This document shows, piece by piece, positions 1 to 10,989 of a DNA stretch of 64,000 bases. The translations under genes were made by a program, and so were the position numbers. The stretch is from Endocalyx cinctus (lineage: Eukaryota; Ascomycota; Sordariomycetes; Amphisphaeriales; Apiosporaceae). The stretch spans positions 6,765,418 through 6,829,417 of the forward strand of contig BCKC01000001.1 of the NCBI GenBank assembly GCA_001600455.1. The letters run 5' to 3'. Positions within the stretch are counted from its first letter, which is position 1. Every line of letters starts with the position of its first letter. The notes beneath the pieces were generated by a model. That model saw only the letters and a list, made by a program, of their open reading frames with translations. It had not been told where the DNA came from and did not search any database.

Positions 1-728
1 CGGCGGTTTTCGTCTTTTCGGGAATCTATGTCTAAGAATCGGGATTGCGCAGGCTCACCCGCAGGCAAGACACGAGGATTCGGTGGTTCGCGAGATGATG
101 CGGCGGGACCAGGCTCGTCTACGTGAAAATCCGTGATGGTTGATACCCCGGTCTGGGTCCTACGTATAGGGCCCGGTACGAACCCTTGGTCATCTTTCTT
201 AATTTCCTGGTAGGCACCTACGTCTCTAGCATACTGAAGGCCTTGTTTGGTGGGCGGTATAGGAGCAGACATCGGCGCAGATCGAGACCTCTTCCTCCTA
301 CCGATATCAGCAACCGCATTTTGGCATTCATCTCCACCCTCGCCGATAATTTCTGGATAGCTATCAACAAAGCGAACGACTAATCCCTTATTCTTCCGGG
401 GCCGATTTGCCGAAGAACCGCTATGTGACCTGGCGCGTTCACGATAGGAAGGCTGACGGGATGCAGCGTCGTCGACGTTCAATGCCGCAGGATATCGACT
501 GGCTTTGGAAGTGTCGAGGGCGAGGGTTGGAGGACCGGTACTATGAAACGGAGGCGGAGGTGGCGGTGGATGGTTGATTTGTAGTCGGTCAGCGGTGCCC
601 AAGAAATTGGATATCTCATTCGCGCTTTCTTCATTGGTTAATTTTCTATCCTTTCCAGCATTTCCAAATAGCTTTCCCATAAGACGATCGCGTCTTCGTC
701 CACCTTCATTGTTGGCATCGCTATCCAT
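1..728 (-). CDS. Unrecognised fungal protein, N-terminal part (3' end outside window)
   Basis: An open frame runs without a stop from an ATG at 728 to the left edge, giving about 242 residues. The protein begins MDSDANNEGGRRRDRLMGK. It is low in complexity: a run of seven prolines follows residue 53, and Ser/Arg-rich stretches follow. One ordered-looking segment near the middle reads VVRFVDSYPEIIGEGGDE, and a later one reads RRTQTGVSTITDFH. I have the impression that such segments occur in conserved hypothetical proteins of Sordariomycetes, but I cannot name a domain or function. No intron is needed in the visible part. Coding character is supported by the long frame, mixed codon use and the motif-like segment. 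It lies 2.2 kb from ALG12 on the same strand. Existence of a gene is fairly sure; its function is unknown. Confidence 0.7.
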   Translation of the reverse strand, partial: MDSDANNEGGRRRDRLMGKLFGNAGKDRKLTNEESANEISNFLGTADRLQINHPPPPPPPFHSTGPPTLALDTSKASRYPAALNVDDAASRQPSYRERARSHSGSSANRPRKNKGLVVRFVDSYPEIIGEGGDECQNAVADIGRRKRSRSAPMSAPIPPTKQGLQYARDVGAYQEIKKDDQGFVPGPIRRTQTGVSTITDFHVDEPGPAASSREPPNPRVLPAGEPAQSRFLDIDSRKDENR

Positions 729-1367
729 ATTGACTCGAGAGTTAAATTGTTAGTTGGCGGTCGGTCAGCGGGGCACTACGCCTCGCATTTGCGTACGTGT
801 TGGAATGTAGGTGTGCAATTTGGTGTGCAATTTATTTCCTCCCCACTAACACACGCGACCGAGAATTCGGACGACCTTGGCAGCTGGGTAAAAATATATA
901 TAAACCGGATACCTTGTCGACATTCGATGGGAATTGGGTTATAAAAAAAAGAGGAAAAAACAAAAAGAGGGATGAAAAAGGAAGAGTACGAAGAGATGGT
1001 CGCAAAAACGCCAAGACAATAACGAGTGTAGGACTAGGCAAGATTGTCAGGAGTTTTGATAAGTTCGAGATATGAGAAAGTGGGTTTTTGTTGTTGGTTT
1101 GACTAAGATCATCACTCGTGAAGGATTCCCGTTAGCAAGGTAAGGTATCTCAAGGTCGGAAATGTCCACGGAGGGCCTACCAATCTGCCAGTGTCCACGG
1201 ATCTATGAGTATTTCAGCTTTGGTCTTGTAGGGATGCCCAAACCGATGTTTATTTAGGTGGGTTCTTTCTTTTTTTTTTTTTTTTTTTTTTAAGGGTCTA
1301 ACAGTTGTTCATTAGCACACTAGAATAATATTAGAGCGCTCTAATATTAAGGGTTTATAGGTATTTT

Positions 1368-1378
1368 GTACGGAGTAC
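1368..1378. repeat. GTACGGAGTAC motif copy
   Basis: One of four exact copies in the window (also 1976-1986, 14469-14479 and 41044-41054), counting both strands; a partial copy is at 2100-2110. All are intergenic. Confidence 0.8.
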
Positions 1379-1860
1379 CCTCGCTGTTTAATCGAGTTAT
1401 GTTTAAAGGACCAAGGTAAGGGATATTTTTTATATGATGTTTGATACATACCAATTATCCATGGATACCAATTATACCACCAAACTAATGCACCTGACGC
1501 ATTTAAGTGCACTAACAGAACGATTAGTAACTACGATAATATTTGGGATGAAAAGAAAGACAATGATGGATATGTACAATATGTAGTGGCAACATGTATT
1601 GTATATCTAAATTTATCTCGTATCCCATGTATCACTTTGTCTTATTGTAGTGTCGTGTGCTACGCTTAATTATTTCATTATGTTGTCGTCATCCCATATC
1701 ATGGATACCCAAGAGAGAGGAGAAGACGTATAAAAGAAAGCCTTAAAAGGTTGATTTTATTTTCAGTGAGTGGGTAGAACGTTAGATCGGCCAGTTTCAG
1801 AAAGTTTTAACGCGGCGGGTAGCAAAATTATGCCCTGGCCTGGCAACCCTGACAGCTTTC

Positions 1861-1897
1861 TTNTTTTTTTTTTTTTTTTTTTTNTNTTTNTTTNTTT
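1861..1897. repeat. Poly-T tract with ambiguous bases
   Basis: A T homopolymer interrupted by N at 1863, 1884, 1886, 1890 and 1894. The consensus was not resolved here, so homopolymer lengths in this assembly should be treated with care. Confidence 0.95.
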
Positions 1898-2962
1898 CTC
1901 AAATCTGGTTCGTAACAGAATGGGTTTATTTTAATATTAATATACTACATTCATCGAATATCCAATCCAGATGCAGTACTCCGTACATAGGTAGTATAGT
2001 ATAGTACTATGTATATTTTAAAGGGAGGGTTACAACCTACAAGGATAGCGTGTATCACTTCCGAAAATTGCTGAGGTGGTCCCTGGATATAAGCTACAAT
2101 ACGGAGTAATTACTGGTTACCACCATGCGACTAAACAGGGGATTTTGTCTGTTTCTTAGCCTACCACTGGACGCATTAAGGGTTATGACGTGGGGCAATG
2201 TGGAGGATTGCCCGGATTGAAGAATTTTAGTGACACCATATATGCATGTATCGGTACTATAAGTACTAAGTATTAAGTATCTAAGAATATACACTTTTCT
2301 TTTCCCTTTTTCATTCGAAGCCACCTAATGTAGTACCGTAGTCTTTCAATCTTTAATATCTACTCTTGAAACAATAAATAATGATAGTGACGATGCATCG
2401 ATAATATATCATATGATATATATAATGGTACATATATCCATGGATATCAAATTGTTATACATTTCCCGTTCTTTTCTTTTGAAAAGCCATCTTATGTTTG
2501 TTCATTTATCCAAAAAGGTGAGACAATGCAATGTTCAAGTCCCTGGTTGACACATATACATATAGCATATTTATATATATACTTTGTAGTATACTAGTAT
2601 ACGTGCTACGTCAATACCCACATGCCGGGAAAAGCAAAAGCAAATCTTGAGGTCAGCCTCGTACCGCCATGGTCTTGTCCTTGGTTGATCGGATTGATGG
2701 CTTGCATACGGAGGCGTTACCATTCCTGCGTCATTCCGGCCCGTGCTCGTGGTCTTACCCATCCGCCTATGCGTGCTCGAACCTATTATTATGATCTCCA
2801 TAGCCCCTGAACCCATCAGGTACTAATAAATGAAAGGGGGCCGTTTTCTCAATATACAGACAAGTTGGGCAATAAATAGTTAAATCGCTACAGATGAGGC
2901 TGCGGCTGCTACACCAAGTTATGTATTAATAGTTCCTTCAATCATCTTTTCAGCTTGCTCAA

Positions 2963-4824
2963 TCACACCGTTACAGTGCGCCTAGCTTCGCCCTCTCGCA
3001 ACCTTCTCATTATATGCACTTTAGGTTCCATCCTCGGTCCGACCCACCATCCACCGCTAAGGCCTCTAGCCCAATCTTTTATCTTTCTCACTATCGCTCC
3101 TCGGCCAAACACCCTATCACGACCGCTCTCAATCTCTCCTTCTCCACTACCCGGCTTGAGGATCTCAATTCCAGCAAAGCCCTCTACGACGCCTACAATC
3201 TCAAAGGGCCCAATGACCTTCCCTGGATCCTCCGCCAAGACGTAGTCGAACTTCTCCCAGAATAGGGGGCTGTGGAGCACCTTCTCATCTTCCGTCTTAT
3301 CGAAGCTGAAGGTCAAAATTTCATTCGAAGGCCGCGGGTCGTAGGGCGGGTACGGATGTTGGCCGAAGAGGGTCACGCCTGTCATGCACGAGAGCACGTC
3401 GGTGTGGACCATGATCGTCTGAAGATCCGGTGACGGGGTCGACGTGACGAGGTTGCGCAGCTCCCATAACGCCTCTCCCCCGGGATAGTTGAGAGATGAG
3501 ACGATAAGCATCGCGATGCTAATGGCGAAAGAGATGATCACGGAGCCTGCCAGGGCGAGTGAAGTTAGCCCGTACATGATCGATTTCCCACGTCGCGTGT
3601 ATATGTAATTTGCTCCCAAAGCCGCTGCTGCTGTTAAAGGAGGCGCCACGTAAAATATAAAGCGGGCTTCTTTATGAGGCTGGATCGAGTAGATGGCAAC
3701 GAAGGCCAAGCTAGGGATAAGTAGAGCTCGTGCCTGTTGTTTTGTTGCCGGGTTCCAAGCAGCAAAAGGTATCAGTACCATCGAGCTCAGCGGGTTCGTC
3801 AAAATCTTAGGTATAGAGTTGGTGAAGTAGTAATGCCACGGTGAGGTTCCCCAGTTCGAGGAAGACCCAAGAACAACGTTGTAGTAAAACCCCCACAGTT
3901 CAGGCCATAACGGCTTTTGCCAAAAGTACGAATCCACAGGGATAGAGGTTAGAAGAGAAAATACGAAGAATACTAGAAAGGCGCGGATAATCTTGGCTAG
4001 AGAAAGCTGAGGAACGGTCAGGAAACCGTATCCCGTGGAAGTAGCCAAGAGGATGGCCAGCTCGGACCTGAAAACCACGGCGGAGAGTGTTAAAAACGTA
4101 ATCGCCAAGCCATGTCCCCGAGCCTGTACTCTTCCATCCGGATGGGGGATTGTTTGCGCGAAAGCAAGAGTTGCTAGTGCGTGTTAGTGAAAATGTCATC
4201 AACACTCCCTTTTAATACATTGCGAGCTAGGTTTTTTTTCCCCACATACTGAGACCAAAGGCAAACATATTCGGCAGCGTTCTGGACGCATAGTATATTA
4301 TATGAAATTGGGAAGCTTGCAGCAACGTATACCACAGGGCGGTAGGCTTCCCGAACGCATTCTCTACCTTGGACTTGAAGACGAGCAGGGCGCCGGCGTT
4401 GAAAAGGCCCAGGACGGCCCTGACGACGAATTGGGCGTGCTGAAATCCTAGCAAGGCGACGATAGGCTGGCTGATCCCGGCTAGGTACACGGAGCCGACG
4501 AAGGTCCGGGGAACGGCGCCCGGGAAATCGAAGTGGTCATAGTGAGAGAGACGTTGGCCGATATCTCCCGTGGGTATGCCGTAGACCAGTATATCGTGAG
4601 CTGCTTGGATGTTAAATGATTCTTCTACTTTGGTATAAGGCGCAACCAGCAGATGAATGATGACCAGAGCCGGTATGGATAAAGTGACGAGGGTATCTTT
4701 GTTTTTGAAAAGTTAGAATTGGTATCTTATACAGTTTAAATACATACTTCTATACTAAGTACCTAGGTATATATCCTAGCTTAGAAGTGAAGCTATGTAC
4801 AAGTAACTCACCGAGCTGCACCAT
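2963..4824 (-). CDS. ALG12: Dolichyl-P-Man:Man7GlcNAc2-PP-dolichol alpha-1,6-mannosyltransferase (ALG12), GT22
   Basis: It adds the eighth mannose, alpha-1,6-linked, to the lipid-linked N-glycan precursor on the lumenal side of the ER. The model has three exons: 4812-4824, 4250-4696 and 2963-4173 (556 residues). Donors are GTGAGT and GTATGT; the second intron has a CACTAAC branch site and ends in TAG. Family marks are KVEESFN near residue 27, YDHFDFPGAVPRTF in exon 2, many hydrophobic membrane segments, and the GT22 signature HKEARF at 320-325. The C-terminal soluble part is also as in ALG12. Exon 1 codes only four residues plus one base (MVQL), but it is needed to supply the start and keep the frame. 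ALG12 is preferred over the related GPI mannosyltransferases and ALG9 from overall resemblance. Length is normal for the family. Confidence 0.9.
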
Positions 4825-7363
4825 TTTTAGGGGTGGATTTATAAATTGTAAGTAAGAGAAGATATAAAATTCCGAATGCGACCTACGCGCACATATTTAA
4901 TTGATTACGAGATGAACATGAAATAAAATAGTGATGAGTTGAAAAAACGAATGAATGCATGAATATTGGCAAAGTTACGATACTGGAACAACTTCCACCA
5001 TATTGTATGCGCCGTACATGGCCTGTGCCCTACTAACGTTTAGGTAGCAAATATAGATAAGCTGATAAGAAATAGGTAGCACTGCAGTGCGGTTAGAGTA
5101 ATATCCAAACTTACCAAAGTGCAACAAATCACCGAGATATATTTCATGTAAAAGTTATGCGAACAACAACAAGAGCTTTGAGTATAGACATACAGCCATA
5201 GGTTGCTCGGGAGTTGGTATCGTCATCAGAAACTTAGTATATTGACGGGTAGTTGGTAGATGCAAAGTCTACTTCCTGTACAGGATATCAACCCAGCTAT
5301 TATTAATTGGAATTATGACATACACTTCGCCGGTCTATTTCTCAACCTTTCAGGTCATCTAAAGCGTCTGCCTCCAAAAGAATTAATTTCATCTTCTCTT
5401 TGCGGTTAGCTAATCGCAGCATCTCCTCATACGGTAGGAGATGTGATCGGCCTCGATCACTTCACTAAAGTACAACGCAATTTTGCAGCTAAATACATAC
5501 ATAGCCATTATCTGATAATCTCCCTATATGATGATATGATAATGTCCCTCACTGGAAATCATCCTCGACACCCTCGATGTCACTATCTAGCATCTCCTTA
5601 ACCGCTCTCTTGGTATTCGGTGACGCCACCGGTCGTACGCCCTTCATAGGAATATCCTCTGACGACGTTCGTCGTGGCTACCCCTGCTACGATATTTCCT
5701 GTGACACCGTCTAATACGGTTCTGCTAGCTGGTAGGAAGATCGTGACATCGACAGCTGTTATCCGGATTACGCCTACTGTCTCATCATGTATCTCCTCCT
5801 GCAATTTGTTATAATTTTATTCCCATTGCGCCAAAGTGAGCTGTATGTTCCGAAAGACCACTGAGACGTGACTTATAGTATATTATTAAGCATCCCCTAT
5901 GTAACAAGTTCGTCCACTGTACGAATCAGTGCGGCTACGAGACCTTCGAGCTGATCCTTTCATTCTTCCCTTATTTTTTCGAAGCAAGTAAAACCCATTC
6001 TACGTAATAGATAATCTGATAACTTAATCCTTCGATGACTAAGTCATCATAGCATCGACGGGTATTTAACCTGGTGGTTCAGTGGCTAGCTGTGTGATGA
6101 CTCTCCTGAAAAAACTGGATCTTAATTGGCTGCGCGTCATATGCTATGTAGTAATAACTTCAATATCGTCAGATTTGGGGTGTTCGGTGACAGGCTTAGA
6201 GGATCCTTCGGGTAGGGGTTTCTTTCGGGGATGATAAAGGATGGCGAATCATTAAGTTCTCCATTCTCGAGGGACGATTCGAGTACTTAGGTGGACCGCA
6301 AACCATCCCACATTCTTTCCGAGGAGCAGCTTCAAGATATTGACAGGATACTTTCCGTAACCGCCTTGTGTGTCCCCCATAAATTCTGACGACTTCTATG
6401 AGATATGTCAAGGGAGCCCTGGATATGTCGTTTATTCGGGGTCTAATGTCAGTGAAAGCCCCTTGTTCTTGAAATCTGGCTAGCTATTTATTTTTAGACT
6501 GATCCGGATGACTTAGATCCGAATTTGCCATCCTCGCGGTCGGATATGTCATCACTGGCATCAGTGATTATCACGGTATGGTCGTTATAAAGAACGAAGA
6601 ATCAACTCATCAGCGAAGAGAAAGAGGAACAATCAATTGATCGGCTACCTGAACGATCTTCGAATACTACTTTGTGCATAGTATTAAGGCCAGTCCTGAA
6701 TGTGATACCACTTCGCTGGCAATAGGACTGCCATTTCTCAGACACAATTCTGGTTTGGGGGTCAAATCCATATATTATAATAATTCTAATCACATGATCT
6801 GACGGTCATATGATCTGATCTATGTACCTCACATCAGCTAATGGTAGCAAGTTGTTGATGTGCAAGTGATACCTTCTGTTCTAGTCCCTCTATAATTGTG
6901 ATAATATCTTACTATATCTTGGGGAAGTGGGATAACTAGCCTCCGTCGGTCTCCGAACAACGGCTTCGAGGGCCGTTCCTGATCCCGGCCGTTTCACCGG
7001 AAGTGGCGCCCCTCTTGAAGACTCTGTATGTGTTTGCAAGCTCTAGGGGATCAGGCTCATCTTCTAGGCTTAGCTGGACAAAGTTGTCTGTTGAATCGTC
7101 TGTTGTTGCGTCGGTTATGTATATCTTATTTTCGAACCCGTTGATAAACTTTTTAGAACTAGTGGGTCCCCTCCTCCCTCCATAATGATTGTTCGGACGG
7201 GTATTTCCTGCCGTTTTCGTGATGGGGTGTCAGATCGAGTTCCTCTTGAACCTGGGGAGTCTTGTTTTTGGGCGCCTTCAGTCGTGTTCGTTTCTGGAAC
7301 GTGTTTCTGACGTGCTTACTGGGGGCGACCTCGTTTCTCTGCTGGCTGGTCTCGATCCTCTGT
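4825..7363. other. Intergenic, AT-rich, no supported gene
   Basis: No frame is convincing. It contains a TACCTAGGTA palindrome at 4760-4769. Short minus-strand frames at 5598-5804, 6196-6411 and 6602-6793 sit downstream of the reverse transcriptase relic in its reading direction. They might be further eroded pol sequence, but I could not match them to RNase H or integrase. Confidence 0.4.
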
Positions 7364-7960
7364 CTATGCTGTAAGATTTGCCTCTCCGACTCTGGTCTTC
7401 ATATCGTCGGCCCATGATATAGTAGCTTTTTCTGGTTCTTCTGTTGTTTTTATGACAAGAAACCGCGGAGTAATTGTATATGTACCCTCTCTGGTATCCC
7501 ATAACCCCAGAGCGTGTTCCAGTTCGTTGAGGTTTCGAGGTATACTCAATTCGCGGACAGCAGCCGTTTTCTTTTCTGTGGTTCCCATCCCCAGGCGAGA
7601 AACGTATTGTTTAAGAGCGGTGAGGCTTTTCTGTGCAAAATGACACATTTCCAAAGAAACTGTTGCTCCCGATATAGCAAGGATACTAAGGGTTACATCC
7701 AGGCGTTCAAGGTGATCATCTATGTTTTTAGAGAAAACAATGATGTCATCGATGTAGACAAGGACGAATTTCCACAGGTATGGCCGAAATAATGATTCTA
7801 TGCGGTGTTGGAAAAAGGCTGGTGATGTTTTCAACCCCATCGTAGCAACGGTGAGCTGTTCGTGTCATCTTCGTGGTGTTACGAAGGCTGTCTTCCACCT
7901 ATCTTCCGGTCGGATTGGCTGTTGGAAAAACCCATGATATGAAGTGTGGAGTTTGCCTAC
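7364..7960 (-). pseudogene. Degenerate Ty3/Gypsy-type reverse transcriptase fragment
   Basis: In one minus-strand frame a retrotransposon RT core can be read: IRPEDRWKTAFVT, then an in-frame TGA near 7865, then ATMGLKTSPAFFQHRIES, the catalytic box YIDDIIVFS near 7755, and the following HLERLDVTL segment. This is the order of palm motifs in Ty3/Gypsy polymerases, where the DD pair binds metal. After about 7450 the reading passes into another frame (7278-7502), so both a stop and probable frameshifts are present. I saw no long terminal repeats, gag, protease or integrase with confidence. The element is therefore an old, incomplete copy and not mobile by itself. The RT assignment is strong; the boundaries are approximate. 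Confidence 0.8.
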
Positions 7961-10900
7961 GTGATCGGTAGATGATCTGAGACGGAAGATTCTAGGTATC
8001 ATCATAAAACCGTGGTGGGTTATACTGCTGAGTATACGGCCTCCGCGAGGCAGGACTTTGGCCCTAGCCGTGCTTCGGACACTTCAACAAGTCACGACAA
8101 GTCGGGCATTCCCTTCCAGTAGTATTCTCTATTGTCGGTATTGGGTTCGTGGGCTCTTCATTCCTATTGAAGGGGCTCTCCTTTGCGTTAAAACTCGTCA
8201 AGAATTTCTCTTGGTGGGAAAAGAGAAAGAGGAGAGTGTAGTGGGGGAGGGAAACCCATAGCTACTAGGCGTCTCTTGTCACTCTGTGTTACAGATATGT
8301 TCTTTTAAGAATGATTTTTATTACCATTTTTCAACAGGAGGTAAGCTTGCAGCTCACAGAAAGGTCTGAGGTCTCTGATCGATCCAAAGACCGAAGTAAA
8401 AGTAAGGAGGGGATTGACCTAGCATTTGATTAAATGGGCCCGGCTGGATAGAAGATGAAGATCAGGAGGGTTGGATATACTGTACTGGAATATTATGACG
8501 TTTGAAAAATTAATAACAATGATATCAAGAGACTCGCTCGGGTATATCGTACTGGAAAATTATAAGGTTGGAAAAGTAATAATGACAATTATCAAGAGAT
8601 TCTATCAAAATTAAAAATTAAAAAGGACTATGTACAAGACTAGGTACCTAATCTATGTGTCTTATTACCCAGGTAAGTTTCGATACCTTCCCTTATTGAC
8701 ATATCTCGTAAGCCCAAGGAAACCTCTTGTTTGTATCAGTTACAGTTGCGAGGAAAGGGCGTACAGAAAAGGAAATTTTATCATAGTTACAGCTATAGGA
8801 AGTTGAGAAAGAGAGGGTAAGTGGTACGGGGCGGTGTTGGCAATTGCCTTTATACTGCTTAGAGTACTTACGCAGAGTCTCTACGTTCTTTCTAACTGAT
8901 ATTCCTCTATAGCACTTGCACCACTAAAACCAACTATAATTGCACCTAATTGTATATAAAGCGACCCGTACAGCCGTACTGATAAGGTAAGTTACTGTGA
9001 GTACCTACTCGTAGTTTTAAGCTCGTTGAATGCGTACTTACGGACTTTGAAACCCAGAGCGCTAATTGGCTTAAATCCTGCCTGCTGCCTGCCCGGTGCC
9101 ACCTGGCCTTACAGAACCAAGAACTACCTAAGCCATAGCACTAAGCAATAGCACCACGTCTCTACTATCATCATAACCTTGCTCCATATATTACCTTGCG
9201 TCGTATACCTATTATCTTACGCTGTTTAACTACGTTTGCGAACCCAAACGATCCTTTTTCCCCGTTCACCTTACAATTGCGAATGTATCCTGCGCAAATC
9301 TATAATACGCCAAAATGCCTATCATAGGAAATCTAATTTACGGTATGAAGCAATTGAAGAAGAAAGAAGGAGAAAAAGGGACCTACTAATATATTTTGCG
9401 CACTTCGCATGGCTCGATTTTTTATTATGCGCTTTAGAAAGAATGATAGGAGAGAGAGGACGAGACGCAATTCTAGAACCTGGCTAACCTGCTCTTCTGT
9501 ATAGTTACCATCCTCTTTCTCAATGCGATTGCCATATTATCGGAAGATCGATTTTTAGCTCGAAGTACGTTTTGTCTCTACGATATCGAACCCCCTCCTC
9601 CTTCCAACCCAAGTCCCTCCCTTTTCTAGTCAAGATTACCTGATGGTCTTGATGGGGGGAAAATGACAAGGAGAGAAACGGAAAGAAAGAAAGATGAAAT
9701 GAATCAATGAGACTAATCATGCGCGCGTATCTAATCAGTAAACCTTTCCTCATCCTCGTACGATCCCGCCTTCGGCGCCGGTCCGGATTCTCAGAGTCTC
9801 AAAGCCAAGACGATCAACTTGATAGCGAGCGTACGAACGTTGACGCGAAGTATGTTCTCACTTCCAGACCTTCTCTCTACAAAATACAAAACTAACTCAT
9901 CCGCTCTTCAAAACGGATAGTTCCCCTGATTGCGATCAATACATTAGTGATACTATACGAGCTCGTCCTAGGATAGGTTTTTTTGTTTAAGGGAGAGAAA
10001 GGTTATGGACGGTTATGTTTGCGATATAGTCCCGGTTACAAGCGCGGCGTTGACGTATATTCGAGATATGTATGTGCAACCTGTCAACGCGCATTCGACG
10101 AGAAACGATGGACGAGGGGAGGCAGGTTTGGAAGTCTTTGTTTCTAGACTCGGTACTAGTCTAGCCCACTAGTAATAACCTACGGCGTTATTTTCATGTT
10201 CAGGCCTTTTCATGTGTTACAAAAATCCGGGCGTATCGAAATATATTAGATAAATAGAGACAAAAAAAATATAATGGCAAAAGTTCTTTTGATGAAGAAC
10301 AAGCAACTAACAAAAAGAAACGCAAGATAAAAATATCATCACATGAAAAGGAAATATTTTTCGCAGATCGTAGCTTATGTATAAACTCCAAATCTAGTTA
10401 TCTACTTGCCAAGTACTCCCTACGTTAGGCGAGTATTTACGGTAGACTAGAACGTTAATAATAAATGAGCACGATCATCATCCACTTCGAGACAAGAACA
10501 AGATATACTTGTATTTGAGCACTTAATATTAATAGCTAATTCGAACATACATGAAGAGAGCTTAAAAACGCTTATGATAACGGTGAACAATATATCCAGA
10601 AGAAGCCAAAAAAAAAAAAAAAAAGAAATCATGGAATCGCTTCTATGTAGATCTCTCGAAGGAAGAAACCAAAGAGATATGAACACACGCCAATGAAGAA
10701 TATTGGATCCGGTGATATTTGAATATCAACATCCGGATCTCCTATATCCTCTTTTTTTTTTTTTATTCAACAGAAAATGCTCATAAAATCCTGTAGAATA
10801 ACGCCTGTTAAATGCCGTACATGATATGAAGTATTTCTGTTGCCACTCGCTGCAAACAAATAAAACAAGAATAACTTCTTCAACCAATACAAGAATGTCA

Positions 10901-10989
10901 AGGCTTTACATGTTCCGGAATACCCGCACGCGCAAATTTCGCAAGCAATACAATATATATAGTCGTCGAATGCGTTTATTTAGCGTCGC
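7961..10989. other. Intergenic, no gene seen
   Basis: Short overlapping ORFs only (for example 8058-8261, 9236-9487, 9520-9753), none with recognisable protein features. Poly-A runs lie at 10608-10624 and poly-T at 10751-10764. The gag or upstream part of the neighbouring retroelement could lie at 8.0-8.4 kb, but nothing shows it. Confidence 0.5.

Larger units (their letters stand above)
729..2962. other. Intergenic, AT-rich, no gene seen
   Basis: No frame here looks coding; the ORFs are short and overlap on both strands. It holds a poly-T run of about 24 at 1268-1293, a T-run with ambiguous bases at 1861-1897, and three copies of a dispersed motif (GTACGGAGTAC at 1368-1378, its reverse complement at 1976-1986, a partial copy at 2100-2110). 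Confidence 0.6.

Noticed and set aside
5598..6793. Retrotransposon integrase or chromodomain downstream of the RT relic
   Set aside because: Frames there show no HHCC or DDE spacing that I could identify.
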